DNA from: Alistipes sp.
GTDB lineage: Bacteria > Bacteroidota > Bacteroidia > Bacteroidales > Rikenellaceae
Direction of reading: 5' to 3'
Length of the DNA stretch: 64,000 nt
Assembly (NCBI GenBank): GCA_017504265.1
Contig: JAFVRN010000038.1
Span: forward strand, 1-64,000
The notes under the pieces were generated by a model. The model was not told the DNA's origin. It made no database searches and saw nothing but the letters and a program-made list of their open reading frames with translations. The position numbers were made by a program, and so were the translations under genes. This document shows positions 1 through 7,252 of this stretch, in pieces (position 1 is the first letter of the stretch; every line of letters starts with the position of its first letter).

Positions 1-90
1 ATACTTCAAGTGAAGGTAACGAATAGAATAACCTTCTTCGAGCATCCTCATATATTTGAGCAATGCTCCATAATCGTGCTTTTTGCGCAT
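1..90 (-). CDS. Transposase OrfA-like N-terminus (partial)
   Basis: An open reading frame begins with ATG at 90 and runs off the window after 30 codons. The peptide starts MRKKHDYGALLKYMRMLEE and continues with a basic helical stretch that looks like the first helices of an IS3-family OrfA DNA-binding domain. It is too short for firm family assignment. Its position just inside a TG-starting element end and behind a strong leader hairpin supports a transposase. Confidence 0.5.
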   Translation of the reverse strand, partial: MRKKHDYGALLKYMRMLEEGYSIRYLHLKY

Positions 91-97
91 AAAGAAA

Positions 98-128
98 CCC
101 CAAAAGTTTTTTGTCTAAACTTTTGGGG
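98..128. repeat. Perfect 12-bp inverted repeat in the IS leader
   Basis: CCCCAAAAGTTT (98-109) pairs perfectly with AAACTTTTGGGG (117-128) around a 7-nt loop. It lies between the element end and the transposase start at 90. In several IS elements a leader hairpin like this blocks translation from read-through transcripts; that role is inferred here. Confidence 0.75.
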
Positions 129-160
129 TCACTTCAAACTTTTTGGACACGCCCTTGTAT

Positions 161-652
161 TTAGTATAGCTTGATGTATTCGTAGCTGTTACCCACGAGT
201 TGCAGGTATCGTTCAAACTCGCCACGTTGTATAACCACCGTAAAGCGGTTATCGTTGGGGTGGAAGCTGAGGGCATCCTGCTGACGTAACGACTCGTCTA
301 AGAATAGATGCACGTGGTTGTCGGTGTCGTTTATCAGGCCAAATGGAGATACCGAACCGGGGTATAGTCCAAGCCACTTCATCATACGTTCCGGCGAGGC
401 AAACGAGAGTTTACCTTGATGCAGTATATGTTCGAGGTCGTGTATGGCCATAGACTGCTCCGAGTCGAATACCACTAAGTAGTGGCGATTTCCCTTATGG
501 TTACGAAAAAATAGATTCTTGCAGTGCTTTGAACCATCCTTGCGCCAATATTGGCGGGCAATCTCTATGGTTGGTGCTTCGGGGTGTTCGTACCACTCGT
601 AAGCGATGTTATGCTCGTCGAGCCAAGCAAATACTTTATCACGTCTTTCCAT
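161..652 (-). CDS. YbaK/ProX-family aminoacyl-tRNA editing protein (ProXp-ala/PrdX-like)
   Basis: A free-standing trans-editing hydrolase of 163 aa, the usual length for this family. It carries KNLFFRNHKGN (the conserved lysine region), a core beta strand with HYLVVFD, and the loop GLYPGSVSPFGL typical of the PrdX/ProXp-ala branch of the INS superfamily. These enzymes deacylate mischarged tRNA(Pro), mainly Ala-tRNA(Pro), in the cytoplasm. The gene stands alone on the minus strand, divergent from galK, with its 3' end 12 bp from the insertion-sequence border. Substrate preference within the superfamily cannot be proven from sequence. Confidence 0.88.
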   Translation of the reverse strand: MERRDKVFAWLDEHNIAYEWYEHPEAPTIEIARQYWRKDGSKHCKNLFFRNHKGNRHYLVVFDSEQSMAIHDLEHILHQGKLSFASPERMMKWLGLYPGSVSPFGLINDTDNHVHLFLDESLRQQDALSFHPNDNRFTVVIQRGEFERYLQLVGNSYEYIKLY

Positions 653-684
653 ATTCGCAAAGGTATAAAAAAAGATGAAATGTG

Positions 685-715
685 TTGCACGACAAATTAA
701 AAATTCCTAACTTTG
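685..715 (+). promoter_or_regulatory. Bacteroides-type promoter of galK
   Basis: TTG at 685-687 is followed after 20 bp by TAACTTTG at 708-715, matching the -33/-7 consensus of the Bacteroidota primary sigma factor. It leaves an 80-nt leader before the galK ATG. Confidence 0.7.
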
Positions 716-801
716 TAAAGATTATGTGTCGCCTGAATTAGAGAGGTGTCATAATTAAATCATAACAGAGCAAATAGATTAACAATATAAATCTTTGACT
801 T

Positions 802-1938
802 ATGGATGTAAGGGTAATAAACGACAAGTTTAAGGAGCATTTTGGTGTTGCGGGAGAGATGTTTGCCTCACCTGGTCGTATCAACCTTATCGGCGAGCAT
901 ACCGATTATAACGGAGGTTTTGTATTTCCGGGTGCTATCGACAAGGGTATGGTTGCCGAGATAGCTCTAAATGGTAGCGACAAGGTGCGTGCTTACTCGG
1001 TTGATTTGAACGATTATGCAGAGTTCGGACTCAACGAGGAGGATGTCCCAACGCAGAGCTGGGCACGATATATCTTTGGTGTATGCCGAGAGATTATCAA
1101 GCGTGGAGGTAAGATTGCGGGCTTCGACACCGCCTTTGCGGGCGATGTGCCACTCGGTGCCGGCATGTCATCATCGGCAGCCCTCGAATCTACATTTGCG
1201 AATGCCCTTAACGAGCTGTTCTCGCTCGGTATCGACCGCTTTGAGTTGGCACGTATAGGACAATCTACCGAGCATAACTATTGTGGTGTTAAGTGTGGTA
1301 TCATGGATCAATTCGCCTCGGTATTTGGCAAGGCAGGTCACCTTATGCGCCTGGATTGTCGCTCTATGGAGTTCGAGTATTTCCCATTTGACCCCGAGCA
1401 GCACGGCTATAAATTGGTCCTTCTCGACTCGGTTGTCAAGCACGAGCTTGTAGGCTCACCATACAACGATCGACGAGCCTCGTGTGAAAGGGTAGCCGCC
1501 ATATTGGGTCAGGAGTTCCTTCGCGGTGCAACTATGGAGATGCTCGATGGTGTTAAGGATAAGATTTCGGAGGAGGATTATAAGCGCGCTCGTTATGTTA
1601 TCGGCGAGGAGCAACGTGTGTTGGATGTATGCGAAGCCTTGAAGCGTAACGATTATGTTACGGTGGGTAAGCGAATGTATGAGACCCACTGGGGTATGTC
1701 GCACGATTATGAAGTGTCGTGCGAGGAGCTCGACTTCTTGGCAACGGTTGCTCAGGAGTGTGGCGTTACTGGCTCACGTATTATGGGCGGCGGTTTTGGA
1801 GGCTGCACCATCAACCTTGTTCGCAGCGAGCTATATGATAGCTTTATAACCACAGCCAAGGCAAAGTTCCTACAGAAGTATGGTCACGAGCCTAAGGTAT
1901 ACAATGTGGTTATATCGGATGGAGCACGCCGCATTTAG
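802..1938 (+). CDS. galK: Galactokinase
   Basis: Cytoplasmic GHMP-family kinase that phosphorylates alpha-D-galactose with ATP to galactose 1-phosphate, the first committed Leloir step. The 378-aa length is normal. The N-terminal signature GRINLIGEHTDYNGG is followed by the glycine/serine-rich ATP loop PLGAGMSSSAALE, the catalytic-aspartate segment CGIMDQFASVFG, and the C-terminal GHMP motif GSRIMGGGFGGC. The start ATG at 802 puts the signature at the usual distance. No galT, galE or transporter is adjacent, so it is transcribed alone from its own promoter. A nearby GH2 glycosidase (47046) could supply galactose, but the link is only inference. Confidence 0.96.
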   Translation: MDVRVINDKFKEHFGVAGEMFASPGRINLIGEHTDYNGGFVFPGAIDKGMVAEIALNGSDKVRAYSVDLNDYAEFGLNEEDVPTQSWARYIFGVCREIIKRGGKIAGFDTAFAGDVPLGAGMSSSAALESTFANALNELFSLGIDRFELARIGQSTEHNYCGVKCGIMDQFASVFGKAGHLMRLDCRSMEFEYFPFDPEQHGYKLVLLDSVVKHELVGSPYNDRRASCERVAAILGQEFLRGATMEMLDGVKDKISEEDYKRARYVIGEEQRVLDVCEALKRNDYVTVGKRMYETHWGMSHDYEVSCEELDFLATVAQECGVTGSRIMGGGFGGCTINLVRSELYDSFITTAKAKFLQKYGHEPKVYNVVISDGARRI

Positions 1939-2011
1939 AAGGTTATCGGTGCCAAAGATGGCGAAATATGGATATAGATGCCGTTGAAAGCGAAATTTTC
2001 GAGATTTCCTT

Positions 2012-2040
2012 TTGTAAATGCTAAATTTTTATTACCTTTG
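2012..2040 (+). promoter_or_regulatory. Promoter of serC
   Basis: TTG at 2012-2014 and TACCTTTG at 2033-2040, separated by 18 bp, fit the Bacteroidota consensus. The leader to the serC ATG at 2145 is about 100 nt. Confidence 0.6.
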
Positions 2041-2144
2041 TGTGACTGTGAGAATAAAGCCTGTATGGCTATAACGTAACAGCCACATTGCAAGCAAGAT
2101 ACATATTTTATTTACTAATACAAACTCTAAAACACTTAAAACTT

Positions 2145-3224
2145 ATGAAACACAATTTTAACGCAGGACCCTGCGTACTTCCAAGACAGGCTGTCGAGGC
2201 CGCTATCGAGGCTATCCGCGATTTCGATAATACCGGTATCGGTATTTTGGAGATCTCACACCGTACTCCAGGTTGGGAGCGCGTAATGGCTGAGGTTGAG
2301 CAGCTATGGCGTGACCTACTCAACATTCCAGATGACTACGCAGTATTCTTCGTAGGCGGTGGTGCTTCTACTCAGTTCTTCCAGGTGCCTGCAAACCTTC
2401 TTAAGACAAAGGCTGCATACTTGCAGACTGGCGTTTGGGCAAAGAAGGCCGTTAAGGAGGCTAAGTTCTATGGCGAGGTAGAGGTTGTTGCATCTTCTGA
2501 GGATAAGACTTACAGCTACATTCCTAAGAACTACACTATTCCTACTGATGCTGATTACTTCCACATCACTACTAACAACACTATCTACGGTACTGAGATT
2601 CATGAGGATATCGACTCTCCTGTAACTTTGGTTGCAGATATGTCATCTGATATCATGTCACGTCCTATTGATATCAAGAAGTATGGTATGATCTACGGTG
2701 GTGCTCAGAAGAATGTAGGCCCTGCTGGTGTTACATTCGTTATCATCCGTAAGGATCTTCTTGGTCAGTCTGGTCGTAAGCTTCAGACCATGGTTGATTA
2801 TGCTACTCACTATCCAGAGGAGGCTCGCAACCACTCTATGTTCAACACTCCTCCTGTATTCCCTATCTTCGTTATGTACCAGACCCTGAAGTGGGTTAAG
2901 GAGCTTGGTGGTGTAGAGGTTATGTACAAGATGAACAAGGAGAAGGCTGAGTTGCTCTACAACGAGATCGACCGCAACTCTATGTTCGTAGGTACTGCCG
3001 CTAAGGAGGACCGTTCGTTGATGAACGTATGTTTCGTTATGGCTCCAGGTAAGGAGGCGCTCGAGGCTGAGTTCATGGCATTTGCCAAGGAGCGTGGTAT
3101 GGTAGGTATCAAGGGTCACCGTTCAGTAGGTGGTTTCCGTGCTTCTATCTACAATGCTTGTCCTAAGGAGTCTGTAGAGGCTTTGGTAGCTTGCATGAAG
3201 GAGTTCGAGGAGCTTCACAAGTAA
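2145..3224 (+). CDS. serC: Phosphoserine aminotransferase
   Basis: PLP-dependent class-V aminotransferase of 359 aa that converts 3-phosphohydroxypyruvate and glutamate to O-phosphoserine (serine synthesis; also the equivalent PdxC step of vitamin B6 synthesis). The start is set at ATG 2145, giving [13 protein letters not shown], because the N-terminal NFNAGP signature begins family members; an in-frame TTG at 2088 would only add an AT-rich leader peptide. The PLP lysine lies in [14 protein letters not shown], and the C-terminal [15 protein letters not shown] binds substrate phosphate. It is first in a serC-serA-DUF1015 cluster with intercistronic hairpins. Confidence 0.97.
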   Translation: MKHNFNAGPCVLPRQAVEAAIEAIRDFDNTGIGILEISHRTPGWERVMAEVEQLWRDLLNIPDDYAVFFVGGGASTQFFQVPANLLKTKAAYLQTGVWAKKAVKEAKFYGEVEVVASSEDKTYSYIPKNYTIPTDADYFHITTNNTIYGTEIHEDIDSPVTLVADMSSDIMSRPIDIKKYGMIYGGAQKNVGPAGVTFVIIRKDLLGQSGRKLQTMVDYATHYPEEARNHSMFNTPPVFPIFVMYQTLKWVKELGGVEVMYKMNKEKAELLYNEIDRNSMFVGTAAKEDRSLMNVCFVMAPGKEALEAEFMAFAKERGMVGIKGHRSVGGFRASIYNACPKESVEALVACMKEFEELHK

Positions 3225-3253
3225 TATTATTTGACGCTAATAAAAACTTTTAT

Positions 3254-3287
3254 GGTAGCCCCTCGACAGCTATGTCGGGTGGCTACC
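3254..3287 (+). other. Intercistronic hairpin between serC and serA
   Basis: GGTAGCC (3254-3260) pairs with GGCTACC (3281-3287), and the inner CGACA/TGTCG extends the stem. There is no U-tract, so an mRNA-processing or partial-termination role is more likely than full termination. Confidence 0.5.
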
Positions 3288-3322
3288 TTAATAACTAAAA
3301 ATTAAAGAATTAAAAACCTATT

Positions 3323-4246
3323 ATGAAGGTACTTATTGCAACCGAGAAGCCCTTTGCAAAGACTGCAGTTGAGGGTATTGAGTCAATCTTGAAGGAGGCT
3401 AACTACGAGGTAGTACGTCTTGAGAAGTATGCCGACAAGTCGGAACTTTTGGCCGCTGTAGCCGATGTTGATGCTTTGATTATCCGTAGCGATAAGGTTA
3501 CGGCTGAGGTTATCGAGGCTGCTAAGCAGCTTAAGATTGTTGTACGTGCCGGTGCAGGTTTCGACAACGTGGACCTTGCAGCTGCTACTGCTCACAACGT
3601 GGTTGTTATGAACACTCCTGGTCAGAACTCAAACGCTGTTGCTGAGCTTGCTCTCGGTATGATGGTATACATGGCTCGTAACCAGTTCAATCCAGGCACA
3701 GGTTCTGAGCTTCAGGGTAAGACCCTTGCTATCCACGCTTACGGTAACGTAGGTCGCTTGGTAGGCTTGAAGGGTAAGGCTCTCGGTATGAATGTTGTTG
3801 CTTACGACCCATTTATCAGCGATGAGGCTGTATTCGAGCGTGATGGCGTTAAGAAGATGAACTCTATTGCTGAGCTTTATGCTGCCGCTGACTACCTCTC
3901 ATTGCATATTCCTGCAACTGCTGAGACCAAGGGTTCTATCGGTTACGACCTTGCTATGTCTATGCCTAAGGGTGCTACCATCGTTAATACCGCACGTAAG
4001 GAGGTTATCAACGAGGAGGGTCTTATGAAGGCTATGGAGGAGCGCGAGGACTTGAAGTATATCACCGACATCGCACCTGATGCTAAGGATGTATATGCAG
4101 AGAAGTTCGGCAAGCGTTACTTCGGCACTCCTAAGAAGCAGGGCGCTGAGACAGCTGAGGCTAACGTAAACGCAGGTCTTGCTGCTGCACGTCAGATTGT
4201 AGACTTCTTTGTAAACGGTAACGTTCGCTTCCAGGTGAATAAATAA
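3323..4246 (+). CDS. serA: D-3-phosphoglycerate dehydrogenase, short type III form
   Basis: NAD-dependent 2-hydroxyacid dehydrogenase of 307 aa that oxidises 3-phosphoglycerate to 3-phosphohydroxypyruvate. It has only the substrate- and nucleotide-binding domains and lacks the ACT and intervening domains of the longer, serine-inhibited enzymes. Visible features are RAGAGFDNVDLAAA near residue 75, a Rossmann turn as AYGNVGRLVG, and the catalytic arginine in NTARKEVIN. Where most family members have the catalytic His in a TPHI motif, this protein has TPKKQGA (Lys271), matching the described type IIIK subgroup. It directly precedes the DUF1015 gene. Confidence 0.95.
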   Translation: MKVLIATEKPFAKTAVEGIESILKEANYEVVRLEKYADKSELLAAVADVDALIIRSDKVTAEVIEAAKQLKIVVRAGAGFDNVDLAAATAHNVVVMNTPGQNSNAVAELALGMMVYMARNQFNPGTGSELQGKTLAIHAYGNVGRLVGLKGKALGMNVVAYDPFISDEAVFERDGVKKMNSIAELYAAADYLSLHIPATAETKGSIGYDLAMSMPKGATIVNTARKEVINEEGLMKAMEEREDLKYITDIAPDAKDVYAEKFGKRYFGTPKKQGAETAEANVNAGLAAARQIVDFFVNGNVRFQVNK

Positions 4247-4351
4247 TAAATTGACTACTCCATATGCCGGAGTTACCGACAATTTCGGTTGTCAGTCGGC
4301 CTAAGGGAAATGTCGATTAGATATTCACAGGAGAGATCACAACTAAGTGTT

Positions 4352-4376
4352 AGGGTGTTGGCTCTGCCGACACCCT
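4352..4376 (+). other. Intercistronic hairpin between serA and the DUF1015 gene
   Basis: AGGGTGTTGGC (4352-4362) pairs with GCCGACACCCT (4366-4376) around a 3-nt loop, with one wobble pair. It is not followed by a U-run. It could tune expression of the downstream gene. Confidence 0.5.
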
Positions 4377-4413
4377 TATAAAGAAAATAACCAAGCTAAA
4401 ACTATTATTAAAT

Positions 4414-5658
4414 ATGGTAAGAATTAAGCCCTTTAAGGGTATTCGTCCTCCGAAGGAGTTGGCATCGGAGGTAGCATCACGTCCATACGACGTGCTTAAC
4501 TCAGTAGAGGCTAAGGCTGAGGCTGGTGAGCGTTCATTGCTCCACATTATTAAGCCAGAGATCGACTTTGATCCTATTGCTGATGAGCACTCACAGGAGG
4601 CTTACGAGAAGGCAATGGAGAACTTCCGCATCTGGAAGGAGAAGGGATGGTTGGCTCAGGACGGTGAGGAGTACTACTACATCTACGCTCAGACAATGAA
4701 CGGTCGTACTCAGTATGGTATCGCTATGTGCTGCCACTACGACGACTATCTATCGGGTGCTATTAAGAAGCATGAGCTCACTCGTCCCGATAAGGAGGAG
4801 GATCGTATGATCCACGTTCGTAACCAGAAGGCAAATATCGAGCCTGTATTCTTCACATATCCTGACAATGCCGAGATCGATGCTATCATCGAGAAGTGGG
4901 TTAAGGAGCATGAGGCAGATTATGATTTTGTTGCTGAGGATGGCTTCGGTCACCATATGTGGGTTATCCGCTGCAAGGAGACCAACGATCGTATCACTGA
5001 GTTGTTCAAGGGTATCCCTGCACTGTATGTAGCTGATGGTCACCATCGTACAGCTGCTGCTGCTCGCGTTGGCCAGGAGTGCGCATCGAAGAATCCTAAC
5101 CATACCGGTAATGAGGAGTATTGCTTCTTCCTCGCTGTTACCTTCCCTGCATCGCACCTTCGCATTATTGACTACAACCGTGTAGTTAAGGATTTGAATG
5201 GTCTATCTAAGGAGGAGTTCCTTAAGGCTGTGGAGGAGAACTTCGTAGTTGAGAAGAAGGGTAAGGAGATCTACACTCCTAACGCTTTGCACAACTTTGC
5301 TATGTATATAGATGGCGAGTGGTACTCGATGACAGCTAAGGCTGGTACTTACGACGATAACGATCCTATTGGTGTATTGGATGTAACAGTTCTCTCTAAC
5401 CTTGTTTTGGATAAGGTTTTGGGTATCGCAGACCTCCGTACATCTAAGCGAATCGATTTCGTAGGTGGTATCCGTGGTTTGGGCGAGTTGCAGAAGCGTG
5501 TTGATAGCGGTGAGATGAAGGTTGCTTTCGCATTGTATCCAGTATCTATGCAGCAGCTTATCGATATCGCTGATACCGGCAACATTATGCCTCCAAAGAC
5601 AACATGGTTCGAGCCTAAGTTGCGCTCGGGCGTTGTTATTCACTCTTTTGAGGAGTAA
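4414..5658 (+). CDS. DUF1015 family protein of the serine operon
   Basis: A 414-aa soluble protein beginning MVRIKPFKGIRPPKELASEV, the characteristic DUF1015 start. The glycine/histidine motif ALYVADGHHRTAAAAR is strongly conserved in the family and resembles a ligand-binding or catalytic site. No transmembrane segment or signal peptide is visible. In Bacteroidota and several other phyla this family sits next to serC and serA, as here, which suggests a role in serine or phosphoserine metabolism; an HTH or kinase-like role has been proposed for relatives. The reaction is unknown to me. It is the last gene before a strong terminator. Confidence 0.9.
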   Translation: MVRIKPFKGIRPPKELASEVASRPYDVLNSVEAKAEAGERSLLHIIKPEIDFDPIADEHSQEAYEKAMENFRIWKEKGWLAQDGEEYYYIYAQTMNGRTQYGIAMCCHYDDYLSGAIKKHELTRPDKEEDRMIHVRNQKANIEPVFFTYPDNAEIDAIIEKWVKEHEADYDFVAEDGFGHHMWVIRCKETNDRITELFKGIPALYVADGHHRTAAAARVGQECASKNPNHTGNEEYCFFLAVTFPASHLRIIDYNRVVKDLNGLSKEEFLKAVEENFVVEKKGKEIYTPNALHNFAMYIDGEWYSMTAKAGTYDDNDPIGVLDVTVLSNLVLDKVLGIADLRTSKRIDFVGGIRGLGELQKRVDSGEMKVAFALYPVSMQQLIDIADTGNIMPPKTTWFEPKLRSGVVIHSFEE

Positions 5659-5687
5659 TTACAATAGAGGCTTTTGCCACTAACATA

Positions 5688-5721
5688 GCCGCCAACAGGA
5701 TTTTCTGTTGGTGGCTTTTTT
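5688..5721 (+). terminator. Rho-independent terminator of the serC-serA-DUF1015 cluster
   Basis: GCCGCCAACAG (5688-5698) pairs with CTGTTGGTGGC (5705-5715) and is followed by a T-rich tract. Confidence 0.85.
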
Positions 5722-5770
5722 ATTATCTATGATAAAAGGTGTTTATATTGTTGAGTAGAAATTGCGCAGG

Positions 5771-5866
5771 CCGAAGGTTGGCTCTCGCTGGTATCGATAC
5801 CATATGGACATACAAAAAAAGAAGCCCTCACGAACTTCTCTTTCGGTACTCGGAGCCGGGGTCGAA
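5771..5866. repeat. Direct repeat copy A: partial duplicate of the tRNA-Leu 3' end and flank
   Basis: The 39 bp at 5828-5866 are identical to 6141-6179 and include the last 20 nt of the tRNA-Leu gene (5847-5866). CCGAAGGTTGGCTCTCGC at 5771 recurs at 6083. The two blocks are offset by 312-313 bp, with a diverged middle. Confidence 0.85.
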
Positions 5867-6019
5867 GTACGAAGTACTGGCGCAGATACCATAATAAAAT
5901 AGCGCAGGCCGAAGGTCGAGCAATGAACTATACTTATATCTGCGCAACCGCCAATTAAGGTGAGTAGAGCGGTCCTTGATGTTGCTGGAAGGGCTGCGAG
6001 AGCGTTAGGCATTTGCCTT

Positions 6020-6078
6020 TGTGTGATGAGGTGTGTCTTTTCGAGCATGCTCGTATAAAGTCACACCTCACTCACACA
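6020..6078. repeat. Nested inverted repeat
   Basis: TGTGTGATGAGGTGTG (6020-6035) is complementary, with one extra base, to CACACCTCACTCACACA (6062-6078). Inside lies the perfect 12-bp palindrome CGAGCATGCTCG (6042-6053). No U-run follows on either strand, so a terminator is unlikely. Confidence 0.7.
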
Positions 6079-6082
6079 ACGA

Positions 6083-6179
6083 CCGAAGGTTGGCTCTCGC
6101 CAATATCAACGCTGCACACATATACAAAAAAGAGAAGTCCTCACGAACTTCTCTTTCGGTACTCGGAGCCGGGGTCGAA
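6083..6179. repeat. Direct repeat copy B overlapping the tRNA-Leu 3' end
   Basis: This is the intact partner of the block at 5771-5866. It includes the tRNA-Leu 3' terminus, where site-specific integrases often recombine. Confidence 0.85.
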
Positions 6180-6245
6180 CCGGCACGGCCATTTCTGGCC
6201 ACAGGATTTTAAGTCCGGCGTGTCTACCTATTCCACCATCCGAGC
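6160..6245 (-). tRNA. tRNA-Leu(TAA)
   Basis: The minus strand folds as a class II tRNA of 86 nt with acceptor GCTCGGA/TCCGAGT (first pair G:U), anticodon loop containing TAA, a long variable arm (TGGCCAGAAATGGCCG region) and T-arm GGTTCGACCCC. The discriminator is A and CCA is not fully encoded. Confidence 0.95.
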
Positions 6246-6263
6246 AACATCTTAAAGACGATG

Positions 6264-6293
6264 CAAATGTACTATTTTTATTTAATTCTACAA
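6264..6293 (-). promoter_or_regulatory. Promoter of tRNA-Leu
   Basis: On the minus strand TTG (6293-6291) is followed after 19 bp by TACATTTG (6271-6264), about 19 nt upstream of the tRNA 5' end. Confidence 0.7.
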
Positions 6294-6314
6294 AATTTAT
6301 ATATTGTAAAAATA

Positions 6315-6794
6315 CTATTCTTTGCAAAGAAGAGCTACCGCCGTGGCAGATACACCCTCCTCGCGACCTTCAAAGCCCAGATGTTCGGTTGTTGTTGCCT
6401 TAACAGATATACGGTCTACATCTATGCCTACAACATCGGATAGTGTGACACGCATAGTATCGATATATGGCCTAAGTTTAGGCTTTTGCATAGCTATGGT
6501 GCAATCTATATTACTGATAGAATAGCCTTTATCAGCAATTATATCAACTACTACTTTGAGTAGTTTTGTAGAATCTATACCTTTATACCGAGGGTCGCTA
6601 TCCGGAAATAATTTTCCTATATCACCCAAGGCCAATGCACCCAGCAAAGCATCACAAATGGCGTGTATGGCAACATCGCCATCCGAGTGTGCAACACACC
6701 CTTTATTGTGAGGTATTTCCACGCCGCAGAGTACTAAGCGCAGCCCCTCTGCCAGGGCGTGTACATCGTAACCGTGTCCTATACGTATATCCAT
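6315..6794 (-). CDS. ispF: 2-C-methyl-D-erythritol 2,4-cyclodiphosphate synthase
   Basis: MEP-pathway enzyme of 159 aa that cyclises CDP-methylerythritol 2-phosphate to MEcPP with release of CMP, acting as a homotrimer in the cytoplasm. The N-terminal metal site is GHGYDVH (Asp and His ligands), and the conserved HSDGDVAIHAICDALLGA follows with the third ligand. DIGKLFPDSDPRYKG forms the substrate loop, and the C-terminal VKATTTEHLGFEGREEG is characteristic. ATG at 6794 starts 5 bp after the upstream peptidase gene ends, so it is probably the last gene of that operon, although the functions look unrelated. Confidence 0.97.
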   Translation of the reverse strand: MDIRIGHGYDVHALAEGLRLVLCGVEIPHNKGCVAHSDGDVAIHAICDALLGALALGDIGKLFPDSDPRYKGIDSTKLLKVVVDIIADKGYSISNIDCTIAMQKPKLRPYIDTMRVTLSDVVGIDVDRISVKATTTEHLGFEGREEGVSATAVALLCKE

Positions 6795-6799
6795 AACTT

Positions 6800-7252
6800 C
6801 TATTTTTTACGTCTCCATCTTAACCACTTGCGCATTATACCAAGCGTGTAGTGGCGCACTATTGCAGGCAGATGTAGCCACATACTCTCCTTACGCAGCC
6901 ATTCTCTTGTTGTGCAACTCTCTTCGCGGCCATTCTCTCGCTCTACTCTCTCAACAACGCCTATTATCTCACTGCGTCGGCATAGCTCCCTCTTATATGG
7001 ATTGCCATAACCTTGCAGAGTTACATTGCCATTTTCAACCTTTACAACCCTATGTACAACAATATGGCCATCTGCTGTGCGAAACATTGCTATACGCCCG
7101 GTTATGTCCTCTTCTGCATCTATGCGTCGTATCAAAATATTATCACGACCACAACCAAGCAGCGGCAACATACTAAATCCCGTAACATGGAGCTTGAAGC
7201 TCTCTCCAACCTCCACGATGCCCTCTATGTCGCGAAGATAATTACTGCTCAT
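6800..7252 (-). CDS. S26/S24-type peptidase, SipW-like Ser-His signal peptidase
   Basis: A 150-aa protein with the peptidase motif VTGFSMLPLL (Ser27-Met28) near the N-terminus. Further on, GHIVVHRVVKV takes the place of the bacterial catalytic lysine with a histidine, as in SipW and ER-type signal peptidases. The following NVTLQGYGNPY is typical of short S26 proteins. There is no N-terminal membrane anchor; the C-terminus is basic with a short hydrophobic patch. The start is taken as ATG 7252 (a GTG precedes it at 7255), overlapping the kinase gene by 11 nt, so translation is coupled. It probably cleaves a peptide or leader handled by the adjacent kinase and ABC exporter; the substrate is unknown. 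Confidence 0.75.
   Translation of the reverse strand: MSSNYLRDIEGIVEVGESFKLHVTGFSMLPLLGCGRDNILIRRIDAEEDITGRIAMFRTADGHIVVHRVVKVENGNVTLQGYGNPYKRELCRRSEIIGVVERVERENGREESCTTREWLRKESMWLHLPAIVRHYTLGIMRKWLRWRRKK

Larger units (their letters stand above)
1..149 (-). mobile_element. Left end of an IS3-like insertion sequence, cut by window start
   Basis: The minus strand from about 149 reads TGTCCAAAAAGTTTG and then an untranslated leader into a transposase start at 90. Ends starting with TG are usual in the IS3 family, and the encoded N-terminus fits an OrfA-type helix-turn-helix protein. Only one end is visible, so neither the target duplication nor the family can be confirmed. The next gene ends 12 bp outside this border, so the element sits directly behind it. 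Confidence 0.6.
5722..6159. other. Non-coding block with repeats and an imperfect palindrome, no gene seen
   Basis: No convincing reading frame is present in these 438 bp. The block holds a partial second copy of the tRNA-Leu 3' end and its flank, short further copies of GCGCAGGCCGAAGGT (5764 and 5902), and a nested inverted repeat at 6020-6078. It looks like the residue of duplication or integration events at the tRNA. Confidence 0.6.
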
